The notes below the pieces were generated by a model. It was not told the origin of the DNA. It saw nothing but the letters and a program-made list of their open reading frames with translations, and made no database searches. Position numbers and translations under genes: made by a program. Positions 37,411 through 48,772 of a DNA stretch of 64,000 nt are shown piece after piece. Within the stretch, counting starts at the first letter, position 1. Every line of letters starts with the position of its first letter. Source of the DNA: Acorus gramineus (taxonomy: Eukaryota > Streptophyta > Magnoliopsida > Acorales > Acoraceae); NCBI GenBank assembly GCA_030737835.1, contig CM060849.1:31398379-31462378 (forward strand), read 5' to 3'.

Positions 37411-37575
37411 GGTGCGGCGAGGCAGACTCGGCGACGGCCAGAGGACACCAGAGCCCTTCCTCTCTTCCCTCCCTCTCTCTCTCTCTCTCTACACCGTCCC
37501 CTCTCTCCACTCCAGCCCCTCCCCTCCCCGGCCTCTCTCCCTCTTCCTCCCTTTCTCTCTTTCACAACAAAACAG
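37316..37575. repeat. GA/CT-rich tract with (GA)n microsatellite
   Basis: (AG)n occupies about 37368-37408. CT-rich DNA (CTCTCTCTCTCTCTC near 37475) follows. The long open frames on both strands come from this low-complexity composition. The tract lies just beyond the 3' side of the first MIR399 hairpin. Confidence 0.85.
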
Positions 37576-37761
37576 TAAAACAAATTAAGCAAAACACCAA
37601 TACATGGTTACCTGCTAGCTAATACACTGCCATAGGAGACTTCAATTATCTAGTATAATGTTACTTCTTTATAATTTTGCAACAAAAAAACATCCAGATG
37701 ACAATTTCTGTCTGTTACCTTAGCTTATAATACAATGCCATAGGAAACTTGGCATATTTGT

Positions 37762-37852
37762 GTAAGCGAATGGCAGGGCAATTCTCCTTTGGCAGATTGG
37801 AGTACTCTATCTGGCCTCTCTGCCCAAGGAGAATCACACTGTTATTCTTCAA
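37762..37852 (-). ncRNA. MIR399: MIR399 precursor 1 (canonical mature in the 3' arm)
   Basis: On the minus strand the segment folds into a hairpin. The 3' arm at 37794-37774 holds a 21-nt sequence starting TGCCAAAGGAG and ending ATTGCCCTG, which as recalled is the canonical plant miR399. The 5' arm (37841-37820) reads GTGTGATTCTCCTTGGGCAG and pairs with it through two G-U wobbles and two mismatches; the wobbles become A-C mismatches if the plus strand is folded, so minus is favoured. The loop is about 25 nt. The outer stem extends through GAAT/ATTC. miR399 is known to guide cleavage of PHO2/UBC24 mRNA, raising phosphate uptake. A P1BS site and TATA box lie upstream. Confidence 0.85.
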
Positions 37853-37918
37853 AACCCCCACATGTTTCTGTGCCTTTTCTAGACGTGGTCGAGTCTTGTA
37901 TTATGTCCTGTAACTGAC

Positions 37919-37958
37919 ATTTATAACATGCGATTCGGCACATCTAATTCGCATATGC
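37919..37958 (-). promoter_or_regulatory. P1BS and TATA box of MIR399 precursor 1
   Basis: Reading on the minus strand, GCATATGC (37958-37951) fits the PHR1-binding consensus GNATATNC. It is followed 25 bp later by TATAAAT (37925-37919), with the hairpin starting about 70 bp further on. The same order and spacing recurs at 52610-52570 in copy 2, which supports function and the minus-strand direction. Confidence 0.7.
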
Positions 37959-38644
37959 CATTAGAATAACAGTTTATGCTATGGTACAATATTTCTTGAG
38001 TCTCCCTTTTCTTTCCTTTTTCCCCTCTTTTTCTGGTTAAAGACATCTTTATTGATCTTCTCTTTGAGAATCCATCTTTATGTGCCAGTCCCTTTTGTTA
38101 TCTTTTGCAGATTATGGATTGTCTGATGATATGGAGAATGAAATTGAATTAGACATCTTGAGTTCCTACTACTAATCGCAACCACCTGAATTGCATCATC
38201 ATCGCTTAATGATAATATATACATAAATCATCGGTTTAAGACAAAGCACAGTACTTGAACCACTTCCGTCCTGTGTTTTAAGAAGCATTTCAGACAAATA
38301 AAAATATTCAAAGACAGTTCAAATTCTCTTGACATAAATAAAGTAGTCTGCTAAATTAGTCATTAGGTTGCTCTTTAAATATTGAACTCTAATATTGATG
38401 ATGGGTTGTGATTACTTTAGCCTCCCATCTGAGACAACAAACAAGAAATTTCTTTAGAACAATGAGAGTGTACATTTTCGCATGCTCGCATAGATGATAT
38501 CTACAAAATCTCGCACATATTAGTATATTACCTAGATATAGACACATATATTAATATGAGTTCCAATTGACAGATTAAAAAAGAATCACCATTTCCATGG
38601 AATGGCTGAGTGCAACTTGGATGGCAATAATGGAACAATCTCGC

Positions 38645-38652
38645 GGATATAC
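38645..38652. promoter_or_regulatory. P1BS-like site GGATATAC
   Basis: Matches GNATATNC. The equivalent place in copy 2 (near 53208) reads GGATCTAC, which no longer matches, so this site is not conserved. Confidence 0.35.
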
Positions 38653-38881
38653 TTGCATGGATGCTTTCATCTAGAGATTATATCTTGTGATGATGATTTT
38701 GTTCCCCTTTAAGAAGCACCTGTGCAGTGAATGTGAAAGTGTAAAAGAAGGAATCATTATAGATTTGTGTGATTTCTCTTTAACAACCCCCTCTTTTCTT
38801 TTCTTTTTTTTTGGGAGAATTTCTCTCTCATGCATGACATGTCATCACTGCCACATCAGCACCTTTGCAGAATAGAAAGAT

Positions 38882-38889
38882 GGATATGC
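38882..38889. promoter_or_regulatory. P1BS site GGATATGC, conserved at 53518
   Basis: Matches GNATATNC inside a conserved stretch (GATGGATATGCCTATTATAT) and precedes the decayed hairpin at 39019 by about 130 bp. The copy-2 equivalent sits the same distance upstream of the 53.65-kb hairpin. Confidence 0.5.
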
Positions 38890-38969
38890 CTATTATATTT
38901 CAACCAACCAACATAATCCAGAAATAATCATTCATCATCCGCATGAGCTACTCATAAATACAGGAAAAC

Positions 38970-38993
38970 ATAGCTAGCTAGCTAGCTAGCTAG
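38970..38993. repeat. TAGC microsatellite
   Basis: AGCTAGCTAGCTAGCTAGCT run within the duplicated MIR399 segment; absent from the second copy. Confidence 0.85.
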
Positions 38994-39018
38994 TCCTTCA
39001 TGGAACCAGACAGTGAAA

Positions 39019-39125
39019 TGTGAGGGCAATTCCTTCCCTGGCAGTGGGCCGTTCCTTCAGACTGAGTGTATTCGCCTAACACAAGCCATTGTTGACATAT
39101 CTTGTCTGAGACAATGCTTGCCCCG
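39019..39125 (+). pseudogene. Decayed MIR399-type hairpin
   Basis: The 5' arm GAGGGCAATTCCTTCCCTGG corresponds to that of the hairpin at 53.65 kb. The expected 3' arm reads CAATGCTTGCCCCGTAC, lacking the TGCCAAAG start of miR399. A stable duplex and a correct mature sequence are therefore gone. Confidence 0.55.
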
Positions 39126-39487
39126 TACATTGTGATAGCGCCGTATACATGACCGCAGATGGAGTTGTAAAATTGATTTAATGTATTAATACTCTTGATT
39201 ATTTTTTCTCATAGGAGATTGATGCAGATATCATAACCACAAGTTACATGGACGGAAAAGATCAAATGGATCATAAAAGAAGAAAACATCTTGATCGTTG
39301 AGGAGCTCCGTAACTTCAAATAACCATAACTTTCAAACAATAGATCAGAATCGTTATTATAATATATTCACGCGTTCGTATCGACGAGTCCTACAGGAGT
39401 AGTGCTACGCCCTTATGCCAAATTTCAGAGCGATTTGAGATCGCTTTGGAGGTCAAATCGACAATTTAAAGTTTTTTTTAGAAAAAA

Positions 39488-39746
39488 GATACACATGGCC
39501 CTCTCATTGCAGCCCCGGCCCAATTGAAGTTTATCCCGTTTTTCCTTTTTATAAAATTATACACTCATTTTTTAAAGTACATGTTATTATATGAAATTAA
39601 GTATATACTGAGATACATTAGTGTAATTTTTTATGGTAAAAAAATGAAAAAAAAAAGGTCATATGGTATGATAAAATCTCATATACTATGATAGTGTAGT
39701 ATATACGAGCTGTAAAATGGACTGTAAAAATGGGCTGCGTGTATTA
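39488..39746 (+). mobile_element. MITE, left member of an inverted pair flanking the copia element
   Basis: Left end GATACACATGGCCCTCTCAT, right end GGGCTGCGTGTATTAA, which are imperfect inverted repeats of each other. The interior (TATACTGAGATACATTAGTG, CATATACTATGATAGTGTAG) is matched on the opposite strand at 49691-49964. Confidence 0.7.
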
Positions 39747-39792
39747 ACGCTTCTCAAATCGTTGATTTGACCATCGATTTAAACCACAAATA

Positions 39793-40393
39793 TGTTGGAA
39801 AAACACTAAGTTTTCTAATTTTAAAAACCACAACAAAAATAGGACTAAATATGGAGTTAGAAAAATCTGACAAATTTGGTGGATCGAAGCACACAAATGC
39901 GCTTTCTGAAAAACAGATTTCACCCCACTCTAGTGCAATGGTTCAATGGCGGTCCACTCCGAAGATACAACGATCCTTGACCCTTCTCAAGGTGCACTCC
40001 AAGTGAGAAGGTTTTAGCGAACACATGTAAGTCTTTAGAAATAGGAGACCTCTCTTTTTTGTGTTTTCAGTTTTAATGCATTTCTCAGAATGTTTGTACG
40101 AATTTGATTTGAATCCACACAAGTTGCTCTCTGTTTTTTGTTTTTTCTCTGTGTACCAACTAAAGATGATTTTGAATTTACTCTCTATATTGGTTACAAG
40201 ACACCCCCTTTAATAAATGACAAGAGGTGCAAAAGCACTCGCAGAGAAACAGTTTCCAACCGTTTGAAAACTCAAAGGCACAGTGTGCTTTCACACACCC
40301 AAATAAACCAATTAAAAACTGTTAACAAAAATAATAGCAACAACAAAGATTAATATTAACCTTCCTAAATTAAAATAAAATAATTTTCTAACA
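39793..40393 (-). repeat. 3' LTR of the copia element, 601 bp
   Basis: Plus-strand ends are TGTTGGAAAAAC and TTTTCTAACA, so the LTR is bounded TG...CA on either strand. It is directly adjacent to the polypurine tract. It is nearly identical to 48773-49371. Confidence 0.92.
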
Positions 40394-40971
40394 ATCCCCC
40401 ACAAAAATATATATATATTTATTATTATTATTATTATTATTATTTTATTTTAAAGTAGGTCTCCTAAACTTATACCGTGCATAGATGAAGGTGTCGGCAA
40501 GACTTGAACCTTTACTTAGTGTATCAAGACTTTACCCCCACAGATCCGAGTGAACTGAGTCTTGGACTCAAACCCTAATGTGAAAATATTATCAAGATAC
40601 AGACATAGTATAGACTTATAACGGTATTCTCACTGGATAGCGCATTACGGCCATGCGCTGGTATCCTCTTTTCATGAGTGCTCTAGAGACAAGCCCTACT
40701 TCTCATACGTTGCGGCCAAACGACCACACTCACTTAGGTAAATTCTCCAAGGATGCTATGTAACTAGACATCCCGCTCGTAAGCCTTGAATTTCATTAAG
40801 AGTATTTAAACTCATTCTTTTTTGTTACAGATTGAGCACCATCATCATAAGGAGGGGCTTAGAGAAAATACTCTATTTTTGTGCTCCTCTAGGTCACTCC
40901 CAGTTTGTTTTTCACATTGAACCTGTTTCTTGGGATCTCCAGTCATTCAGGTTGGGTTACCACTGAGGTGA
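40394..40971 (-). other. Copia 3' untranslated region
   Basis: Non-coding stretch between the end of the RNase H frame and the 3' LTR. It contains a TTA microsatellite at about 40425-40443 and the polypurine tract. Confidence 0.6.
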
Positions 40972-42568
40972 TTACATTATGGGCTTCAGCCCCATCCTCC
41001 TCGATGATTCATCAATAAGCTTTCTCGATAAAGCTTTAGTGAGAGGATCAACAATATTTAATGCTGACTTCTCATAATCCAAAGATATTATCCCATGGGT
41101 AAGCAAATGCCTTAAGGACTTCAGTCTAATGAGAATATGTCTCCTCATTTTATCATTTGAACTTTTACTCTTTGCCTTTGCTATTGCAGCTTGGCAATCA
41201 CAATGTATAAAAATAGCAGGAATTGACTTATTCAACAATGGAATCTCGGTCAAAAGACCCTTAAGCCATTCCGCCTCAGCACCCGTAGTATCAAGAGCTA
41301 TTAACTCGGATTCCATGGTGGACTGAGAAATTAAGTTCTGTTTTGCTGACTTCCACGCGACAACCCTGCTTGCTAAAGTGAAAAGATAACCTGTAGTTCC
41401 CTTTGCATCACTAGTGTCAGTTATCCAACTAGCATCAGAATATCGATCCTTCTAAGACAGGAGAAAATCTATTATAATTCATGGAATGGACATGGTACCT
41501 TTCAAATATCTAAGTAACCATTCTAAAGCATTCCAATGAGTCTTATCAGGACAATTAGTATATCTACTAAGTCTACTCTCAATTAGTATATCTACTAAGT
41601 CTACTCACAGCAAATGCAATATCCGGTCTAGTACAATTTGAAAGATACATCAAACTACCAATGATATGAGAATACCTGTGTTGAAAAACACTCCCATCTG
41701 TATTTTTCCTTAGTTTAATACTACAATCAAAAGGAGTACTCACATGTTTAAAATAAAAATAACCAAAAAATTTCAACATTTTTTCAATATAATGTGACTG
41801 AGAAATAGAATAATCATTACATGAATTAATTAATTTTAAACCTAATATTATGCATGCTTCACCTAAATCTTTCATGTCAAACATACTCGACAAAAAAGAT
41901 TTAGTCTCATTAATTATATGGGCACTAGTGCCAAAAATCAACATATTGTTTACATACAAGCAAAGAATAACATTATCATGCTCAACTACTTTGCTATATA
42001 CGCATTTATCATAATCATTAATTGAAAAACCATTCGAAAGAATAACCTTATCAAATTTTTCATGCCATTGCTTTGGGGCTTGTTTAAGGCCATAGAGGGA
42101 TTTTACCTACTTACATACCTTATGCTCTTGACCTGACACAATAAAACCTTCAAGTTGATCCATATAAATCTCTTCTTCAAGTTCGCCATTCAAAAAGGCA
42201 GTTTTGACATCCATTTAATGGACCTTGAGATTATGAATGGATGCTAAGGCAATAAGTACACGAATAGTGGTCATTCGAGTCACAGGAGAATAAGTATCAA
42301 AATAATCTATACCCTCTTTCTGTTTATACCCCTTTGCAACAAGCCTAGCCTTCAATTTCTCTATAGAACCATCATGTCTAAGTTTTCTTTTAAATATCCA
42401 TTTACAACCAATGGTTTTACACCCCGGTGGTAAATCTGTTAGGATCCAAGTATTATTTGATTTTATAGAATCCATTTCACTTTGAATCGCCTCCTTCCAA
42501 AAGGCAGAATCAACATAAGCAATAGCCTCATGAAATGTCAAAGGATCCTCTTCCACTAAATAAGTAAG
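40972..42568 (-). pseudogene. Copia reverse transcriptase and RNase H fragments
   Basis: Read on the minus strand: SAFWKEAIQSEMDSIKSN and NTWILTDLPPGCKTIGCKWI open the reverse transcriptase (from about 42520); KARLVAKGYKQKEGIDYFD follows. The catalytic YVDD box reads YVNN at about 41950. SLMYLSNCTRPDIAFAVSRL and, after further breaks, the RNase H region (MESELIALDTTGAEAEWLKG, then HCDCQAAI) end at LKPIM. Stops or frame changes occur near 42215, 42105, 41575 and 41450. Both the loss of the two active-site aspartates and the breaks make it inactive. Confidence 0.85.
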
Positions 42569-42573
42569 ATAAT

Positions 42574-45021
42574 TGTAGTGACTCTGACTTTTAGGCCGTA
42601 ATTAACCTGATTTCATGGTATGATTAGTAGTCCAAATTTCTAATGGTTTGGTATGGTTAGATTCCTTGTTTTGTTGGCTTTCCAACGCTTTTTACGGATC
42701 GTAAATCAGATGCGTATAGATCAAGTTATGGACCAAACAATAATAGGGTGTCAGACAGTGTCTGACGGATCTTATAGTTGCCGTCGGGCACATGGGCGAC
42801 GGATCGGGGAGAGCCGTCGGAAACCTGGGCGACGGATGCTATAGGAGCCGTCGATCTAGAAAATCGTATTTTCAAAAATAGGTTCCGTTTTTGGAAGGAA
42901 CATGTGCATTAATCGGGATTAATGGAAATTATTGGCGTCGTAATTGTTTCCTCACGTGTATGAGAGACTTATAAACCTCTTTTTTTTCTTTCATTGCCTG
43001 GAAACCCTAGAAATTTCAAACCCTAAAAGATCTTTTTCTTCTTGTTTTTGGCACCATTGTTGAGGGGCTTGGGAAGGGAACTCGAGCAAGGGTTTATGTG
43101 AGTTTTCTAAAGAGTTTTGAAGAGTTTTTGGTTTATAATGATTCCCTTTAGATGTTCTTTTAATACAATCTCGTTTTCAAGGTTTTCCAAACAAAGAGGA
43201 TAGTTTTCTTCTTGTTTCTTAGGTGTTTTCGCATGATTTCGAATTGCTATGTTTTAACAATGATATAATGATGATTTTATGATGTTTTTGTAAGCTTTGA
43301 TGATAGTATTATGTCTCACATGAATATATTGGAAGTTTATGCTTTCTTAGGTTTTCTTATTGGATTTTCATATGATTTTAAAGGGTGTCGGATCTTATGA
43401 TATAGCCATGATGTTAAGTCTTTTTTTTTTTAAAGATGGTTTGTAAGTCTTTCATGTAAAAATAAATATGCTTATGTAGATACCATGTTTAGCTTAATTC
43501 TTTAATGTAGAAATCATGTTTTTATGATCTTTAGGCCTTATTTTGAACCTTGTACGCATAGATCCGAACCTATGCATACATTTATGATTTTTGGGGTTTA
43601 AACGTAGATCCATATTGGTTATGTATACCTATGATAGACCTAGGGTTTTCAAAGATATTTTCAAAGAGTTTTGATTGGTTTTAATCAGATTTTTTGTATG
43701 AATGATTTGATTTTGACAATCGATTCTTTTCTGATTAACAAACGTTTTAAAAACGACTCGTGTCTTGTTTTCAATGGTAGAATGCTTTAAAGTATTTCTA
43801 CAAAAAAAAAATTTAGGGTTTCATGCTTCTGCCTCAGGACGACTCCAATGAGAGCCGTCGGGTATGTTTCGGACGGCACCCCTATGGGAGCCGTCGAATT
43901 TGTTAGTAATGGCCCCAGTGGGAGCCGTCGGGTTGGTCAGTGACTGTCCCTGTGGGAGCCGCCAGTTTCTGCATGTAGGGGTACCATTAGGTTCTGTAGT
44001 GTATGTATGTATTTTGATCTGTTCACATCGTTTCAGGTCTGACTAGAGTGCTTTAGGCCTTCTGGGGTTGTTTCTGTGTCATTAGACCTAAGGTGAGTGG
44101 GTCTAGTCTCTACATAGATTTTGAAACTTTTATATTTATATCATGACCGCATCATTCCTATTTTATGAATACAACTGTTATCTTGATTATGGAATATGTG
44201 AGCATGACACCATGATTTTAAGATATTATTTTACGTATAATCTATATTGGAGACTATGTTATTCTTGCATGCAAATTACTGTTTGATAAATTGATCTTGC
44301 ATGCATACCATCTACTTGCGTGACACCTATCTGCGTGACATCGTCTGCGTGACGACCGGTCTGGGTGACCCAGTCCAATGGGACCTTGTCTGTGTGACGA
44401 CGGGTTTGCGTGACCAAGCTCCATATGGAGCATCTTTCGGCTGCGTGCCATACGGGCATGCGTGTCCGTTGCATCATACGCATCATGTAGTTAGTGTGAG
44501 ATTGTGGCTATTCCTCTAAAGAGATGCATTATGTTTTATCGTTACACTTGTGACAATTATATGTATTTGTTTATAATCTGTTTGTTTGGATTTTTGGGAT
44601 TATTTTTATTATTATTGGGACGTTATAGGTTCATTCACTGAGCATGTGGTAGCTCACCCCTCTTTTCCCAACCTTTCAAGGTATGTGTTGGTTATTGTTG
44701 TTCGTGGAGGGGCGTTGGCAATCTAGTTCGTGTTTTATCTTCATTGCATCGTAGATGTTGAATAAGCCTTCTTCTTGGCATATAGTGGATGTCCTTAGCC
44801 TTATCAGCAAAACCAGAGGAATTATTATCAGTATTAAATAAAAAACTCGTGTGTATTCATTTAAACTTAAGAATGAATTATTGAGATCCTATGGTTGGTT
44901 TATGTTTTAAACTTTCGAGTTTATGAGTTTATTTATATTATCCGATATATTGTAGATTGTGCTGCAGTAACGCACCGTATCGCATGCCTTGATTAAGGAT
45001 AATGGGTATGGGGGCGTCACA
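42574..45021 (+). mobile_element. Solo LTR 1, 2448 bp, inserted in copia pol
   Basis: Bounded TGTAGTGAC...GGGGCGTCACA with ATAAT on both sides (42569-42573, 45022-45026). Removing the insert and one ATAAT leaves the copia frame open across the junction, which proves a clean insertion. No gag or pol is inside, so it is a solo LTR or a very short element. It contains many GGGAGCCGTCGG words (about 42770-42855 and 43850-43970), GTCTGCGTGAC repeats (44315-44420) and TTCATTCACTGAGCATGTGG (44632). Confidence 0.88.
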
Positions 45022-45026
45022 ATAAT

Positions 45027-46359
45027 CATCACCAAAAGTTTTTTGAACCCTTGGCCTCTTACTTCTTCTTGATACTATATAGAGATTCAGGCCTCACATT
45101 AACTGCACTAGTAAAAGCAATGTCATGCACATTTTGAGGTGTTATATGCAATTTATTTTTCATTGGAAAAATCTTTTCAAAGAAAACTGCATCTCTAAGT
45201 TCACATATAGTATTCGCATCAATTCCATTTACATCAAATTTAATAATAATAAATCTATAAGCATAACTATTTTCTGCATATCCAACAAAAACACCATCAA
45301 CAGTTTTAGGACCAATTTTTCTCTTTTTATTATCAGGAATCTTTATTTTACCAAGGCACCCCCACACTTTAAGATATTTTAGACTAGGTTTTATGTTATG
45401 CCACAACTCATAGGGAGATTTCTCATTCGATTTATGAGGCACTATATTAAGTATGTGACAAGCGGTAAGTAGTGCCTCCACCCCCCACAAGTTGTCGGGT
45501 AATCCAGAACTACATAACATACAATTTACCATCTCTAATAGGGTCCTATTCTTTCGTTAAGCCACTCCATTACATTGGGGACTATATGGAGCAGGGACTT
45601 CATGAATGATTCCATGATCTTCACAATATCTACTAAAAGAAGTAGACATATATTCACCCCCTCTATCAGACCTTAGCCTCTTAATTTGTTTTTCTGTTTG
45701 ATTTTCTAGCTACCAAGGTCTTATAAGAGGTGAATTTATCAAAAGCCTCATCTTTGGTCCTTATAAGATATACAAAACAAAATTTTGAAAAATCATCAAT
45801 GAAAGTGATAAAATATCTCTTACCTCCTCTAGTTAAAACTCCATTAGAATCACAAATATCACTATGTATTAATTATAATAGAATAGTATCTGTAGCAATT
45901 GAATTAAAAGGTTGTTTAGGAAGTTTAGATTGAATGCAAACTTCACATTGATTAGATTCAACATGAGATTTAGGAATAAGATCTAAAGCCATCATTCTTT
46001 TTATAGTTCTATGATTTACATGTCCAAGCCTATCATGCCAATCATCAAAAGCAACAACATTATAAGAAATAGATGAACATTTAGCGCTACAAGGGTTCAT
46101 ATTTATAACAAAAAGGCCTTCACACATATAGCCTTTTCCTATAAATGACCCACAACGAGTAATAACAATAGTATTACTTTTAAATAACAATTCATAGCCA
46201 CATTTGACAAGGAGTTATCCACTAATAATATTTCTTCTCACTGTAGGTACATGTTGCACGTGGTAAAGAGAGAGGACCTTTCCTGAAGTAAACTTCAAGT
46301 CAACACGTCCCTCTCCAAACACCCTCGCTGCAGTGGAGTGCCCTATTTTTACACTACTT
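45027..46359 (-). pseudogene. Copia pre-integrase and integrase fragments
   Basis: From high to low coordinate: STAARVFGEGRVDLKFTSGK and LYHVQHVPTVRRNIISG, followed by a stop; then LFKSNTIVITRCGSFIGKGY, GHVNHRTIKRMMALDLIP and CEVCIQSKLPKQPF (zinc-finger part of the pre-integrase domain). After breaks near 45870 and 45700, the integrase C-terminal side reads LPDNLWGVEALLTACHILNI, VWGCLGKIKIPDNKKRKIGP and VDGVFVGYAENSYAYRFI. The central catalytic part of integrase (45535-45870) is broken by stops. This piece lies between the two solo LTR insertions. Confidence 0.85.
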
Positions 46360-46364
46360 CCTTC

Positions 46365-48551
46365 CGTAACGTCTCTGTATTTTTTTTTTAGCTTTATATA
46401 TTTATTTTAAATATATAATGAAAATTTTAATTGAAATTAAATTATTTCATTTGTCTGTTTTGGTGGTGGGCCCGAATGGGTCCAATTTGATTTATAATTA
46501 TAGTAATTATAAATTGATATTGAAATATTTATTTTATACTTTTCTGGAGATCTTTATAGTCTCAAGATACTTTGGTTGAAATTTGGTGAGATTCAGTGTT
46601 TGAGAAATTAGATTTTTAGGCTTAAGTGTCAAGTTATTGGGCCCAGGGATTTAATTGCGAATCCAGAAAATCTTTTAATAGCCTTCAGGGATGTGCTTGT
46701 AAATCGGATAGGGATTTATTTATAAATTAGATAGGGAGCTACTTGTAAACCCAGAATACTTGAGGGGTCGATCTGTAATTTTGGTAAAAGTTTTCATCCA
46801 AATGTCATAAGGCATGAAGGGTGGTGATGACCTAACTTTACCTGTCGAGTACTACAAGGTGAGAAATCATTCTCTATTAATTTTGTTGTTTAGTACTGTT
46901 TTAATTTATTTTTGTTAGGAGATGATTGTATCAATCGATTGTTTGGGGAAGAAGGTTGATGGATTAGGATAAGGGTTTGATTGATTTAAATTAGATGATT
47001 ATTTGATTAGATTTCAATGAATCTCGAAGGATTTCTTAAGATTAAATTAGATTTATTGGTCTTGGGGATTTAAAGGTTATTTTCGGGTTGATTATATAAC
47101 TGGATGTTAAATCGTGTTTTTTACCTTGAAGGGATCTGTTTTGGGAAAATTGTATTTCACAATCAGAAATAGATTTTGAAAAGATCTTTCCAATGAATCA
47201 TGAATCGTCCAATTCGAAGTTACGGGTAGAAGGTTATGATTTTTCAAAGATTTCTGTGCAGTTTTCTATAATACAAATTTTAGCTTGATGACCAAGTTTG
47301 ATGAATTTTAGAGATTAAAGGGATCCCAAATGGATGTTTAATAGATGTTAATGGATTTGTGAGTATATGAATTTTCAATATTTATTCGGAGTTGGGATTT
47401 TCGTTAAGCATTTGAGGTGAGTTGCGGATTGTGGGTCTATTAGGTATGGACTCTTGGGATTTATTAGGCCGAGTATTGTTGTAAGTTGGTTGTCAGTTGT
47501 TTGGGTCATGATCGAATGGTTTCTGATTTATTATTGCATAATTGTTATGCTAGGTTATCCACGTGCGAGTGTGTATCGTTCATGCATGTGCATCGGTTTG
47601 TATTGCGTGGACTAAAGGTGAGTGGACTTGAGTCTCATATATAAGTTTCAAAAGAATATATTATGTATTCATGCTAGGACCATCTTATTTTGTGGAATAC
47701 AACTGCTAGTTTCAATATAAAAATATGAGCATGCTTTTGTTGATGTATGTATCATTATGGTTTGTATGTTGAGATCGCACATGCTCTTTTTTTTTATGCG
47801 GTTTGAAGATGTGGTAAATTGGCAAATGCATACATTCCGTCTAGGTGGCTTAGTTTTGGTGGCCAACGTCTAGGTGGGCGTACGTCTACGTGGCCAGGTC
47901 CGAGAACGTAGGACCCAAGTCTTTGTGGCTATGTCTATGTGGCCATGCCTGTGAAAGGCCCCGCGAGCTAGGTGCTACGAAGACGGACATGCGTGTTCAT
48001 GGTGTTGCATGCATCAAGTTGGATAGGATTGTGTGTGTGTGTATATATATTATTGCATGTCTTGGTGGTCTTTTGTATATTTACTCTTTTGATATATTGC
48101 ATGCATGTGTGGGCATACTATGATTATGATATTTTGAATACAACTATACTAATGAGATAACGATAGTCTATTCACTGAGCGTGTGGTTGCTCACCCCTTA
48201 TTATTTCCCCTTTCAGGTTAAAGACTTAGATTGATGGATCTCGTGTAGTAGCGATCAAGATAATGATTTCTGGATCACTAGACTTGTGTAGAAGGTATTG
48301 GTCATTTCTTTGACATATAGGGGACCCATATGTATGATAGTGTGAATATATAAATTCTGTTATTCCTGATGTATATTGAATTTGTGTTGGATTTTAGCCT
48401 TGACAATATATGTATAATTATGGTGATGTATTCTTATGTTCTCTGGATTAAATATATATATATATATATAGAACTCTGAGATTTGAGGAATTAAGTTAAC
48501 GCAATCGAATTTCACACTCTATAAAGGAGTCGTGAAGCCAGGAGCGTTACA
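46365..48551 (+). mobile_element. Solo LTR 2, 2187 bp, inserted in copia protease region
   Basis: Flanked by CCTTC (46360-46364 and 48552-48556). The right end is GGAGCGTTACA; the left end reads CGTAACGTCTCTG, so the usual initial T has changed to C. It shares with solo LTR 1 the phrases GGTGAGTGG, GAATACAACTG, CATGCGTGT and TTCACTGAGC(A/G)TGTGGT(A/T)GCTCACCCCT in the same order. Its own tandem motif is GTCTA(G/C)GTGGC (about 47840-47945). No coding content. A (TA)n run is at 48451-48470. Confidence 0.85.
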
Positions 48552-48556
48552 CCTTC

Positions 48557-48772
48557 TATACATGATAAGTAGAAAATATTGAATGGTCATTGCAAATATG
48601 AACATTCGCCCCGTATCTACCAACCAATCAGTAGGAAGACATGCATAATTTAATTCAGGATTGTACATAACAAATTGATCATTAGGGATCGATCCAATAA
48701 TCATCATGATGGCCTCTTGAATTATTTTATACACAATAGAAAACTAGTGTTTATAAAATTCTGCTTTTCGAT
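48557..48772 (-). pseudogene. Copia protease N-terminal fragment beside a deletion
   Basis: The minus-strand frame reads NDQFVMYNPELNYACLPTDW and then LVDTG, the aspartic protease active-site motif of copia polyproteins (near 48615). Continuity with the fragment beyond solo LTR 2 is expected but the frame is decayed. Only about 215 bp separate it from the 5' LTR, so gag, the zinc knuckle and the tRNA primer site are absent. Confidence 0.65.

Larger units (their letters stand above)
37733..39075. repeat. MIR399 locus duplication, copy 1
   Basis: About 1.34 kb is collinear with 52379-53702. Shared landmarks include the miR399 hairpin, TTCGCATATGCCAT, AACAGTTTATGCTATGGTAC, CATCTGAGACAACAAAC, GATGGATATGCCTATTATAT and CCGTTCCTTCAGAC. 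The copies are diverged in between, so the duplication is not recent. They are separated by 13 kb that is largely the nested retrotransposon. Confidence 0.8.

Noticed and set aside
37292..37592. Overlapping open frames on both strands
   Set aside because: They arise from GA/CT microsatellite sequence; products are Glu/Arg or Ser/Leu repeats.
37774..37841. Plus-strand reading of the canonical hairpin
   Set aside because: Its 3' arm would give a poor miR399 (TGCCCAAGGAG..), G-U wobbles turn into mismatches, and P1BS/TATA order points to the minus strand.
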